Assembly: GCA_017883605.1 (NCBI GenBank)
Contig: JADGNH010000134.1
Span: 1-5,050 of the forward strand
Direction of reading: 5' to 3'
Length of the DNA stretch: 5,050 nucleotides
Source of the DNA: Methanobacteriaceae archaeon
GTDB lineage: Archaea; Methanobacteriota; Methanobacteria; Methanobacteriales; Methanobacteriaceae
Position numbers and translations under genes: made by a program. The notes beneath the pieces were generated by a model, which was not told where the DNA came from, searched no databases, and saw nothing but the letters and a program-made list of their open reading frames with translations. Shown here piece by piece: positions 4,994 to 5,050 of this stretch. Each line of letters starts with the position of its first letter. Positions within the stretch are counted from its first letter, which is position 1.

Positions 4994-5050
4994 ATGGTTG
5001 TTATCATAGATATGGAAAAATGTGGTAAAATAAAAGACTGTCCTGGTGAA
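4994..5050 (+). CDS. Start of a probable 4Fe-4S (ferredoxin-like) protein, cut by the window end
   Basis: Only the first 19 codons are present, beginning MVVIIDMEKCGKIKDCPG. A short hydrophobic strand followed by D-x-E-K-C is the common opening of small archaeal ferredoxin-type proteins, and Cys10 and Cys16 followed by Pro-Gly would be the first ligands of a cluster. The spacing C-x5-C differs from the classic C-x2-C, as in iron-sulfur proteins with an insertion in the first motif. A strong TATA box, a ribosome binding site and an upstream palindrome support a real gene start. The gene may be the first of a redox operon, for example a formylmethanofuran dehydrogenase (fwd) cluster of the kind that begins with a ferredoxin-like subunit, but nothing visible proves this. 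The family assignment rests on very little sequence. Confidence 0.6.
   Translation, partial: MVVIIDMEKCGKIKDCPGE

Overview
The window looks like chromosomal DNA of a methanogenic archaeon of the order Methanobacteriales, most likely a Methanobacterium-type species. The reasons are a two-domain NrpR nitrogen repressor with its own DNA-binding domain, an archaeal type I glutamine synthetase, GGAGG/GGTGA ribosome binding sites, archaeal TATA-type promoters, very AT-rich spacers and T-tract terminators. The assignment rests on recognised families and memory of gene order, not on a database search.

All genes run on the plus strand. (1) Positions 34-786 encode a ThiF/MoeB/HesA-type E1-like adenylating enzyme; its start is better placed at the ATG at 34 than at the GTG at 25. 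(2) A 280-base spacer starts with a pyrimidine-rich, repeated T-tract terminator region and ends with the glnA promoter, which carries a textbook NrpR operator (GGAA-N6-TTCC, 1023-1036). (3) glnA (1067-2395) encodes glutamine synthetase. (4) A 189-base spacer holds a T-tract terminator and two unrelated short tandem repeat sets: a 22-base repeat in two copies and a 16-base repeat in three to four copies. (5) nrpR (2585-4291) encodes the 2-oxoglutarate-responsive repressor of nitrogen assimilation genes. (6) Positions 4389-4661 encode a 90-residue cysteine-rich protein of unknown function. (7) A 332-base spacer has a hairpin-plus-T-tract terminator, a perfect 6-base-arm palindrome and a strong TATA box. 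It precedes (8) the first 19 codons of what looks like an iron-sulfur (ferredoxin-like) protein, cut off by the window edge.

The core is a regulatory pair. NrpR is expected to bind the operator in front of glnA when nitrogen is plentiful and to release it when 2-oxoglutarate rises. The flanking genes (E1-like enzyme, cysteine-rich protein, iron-sulfur protein) have no NrpR operator that I can see and may simply be neighbours. The points most worth a second look are the tandem repeats in front of nrpR, the E1-like enzyme without zinc cysteines, the uncharacterised eight-cysteine protein, the palindrome before the iron-sulfur gene, and the apparent lack in GlnA of the arginine used for feedback inhibition in Bacillus. 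I saw no mobile element, CRISPR array, tRNA or rRNA, and no convincing evidence of a wholly new system.
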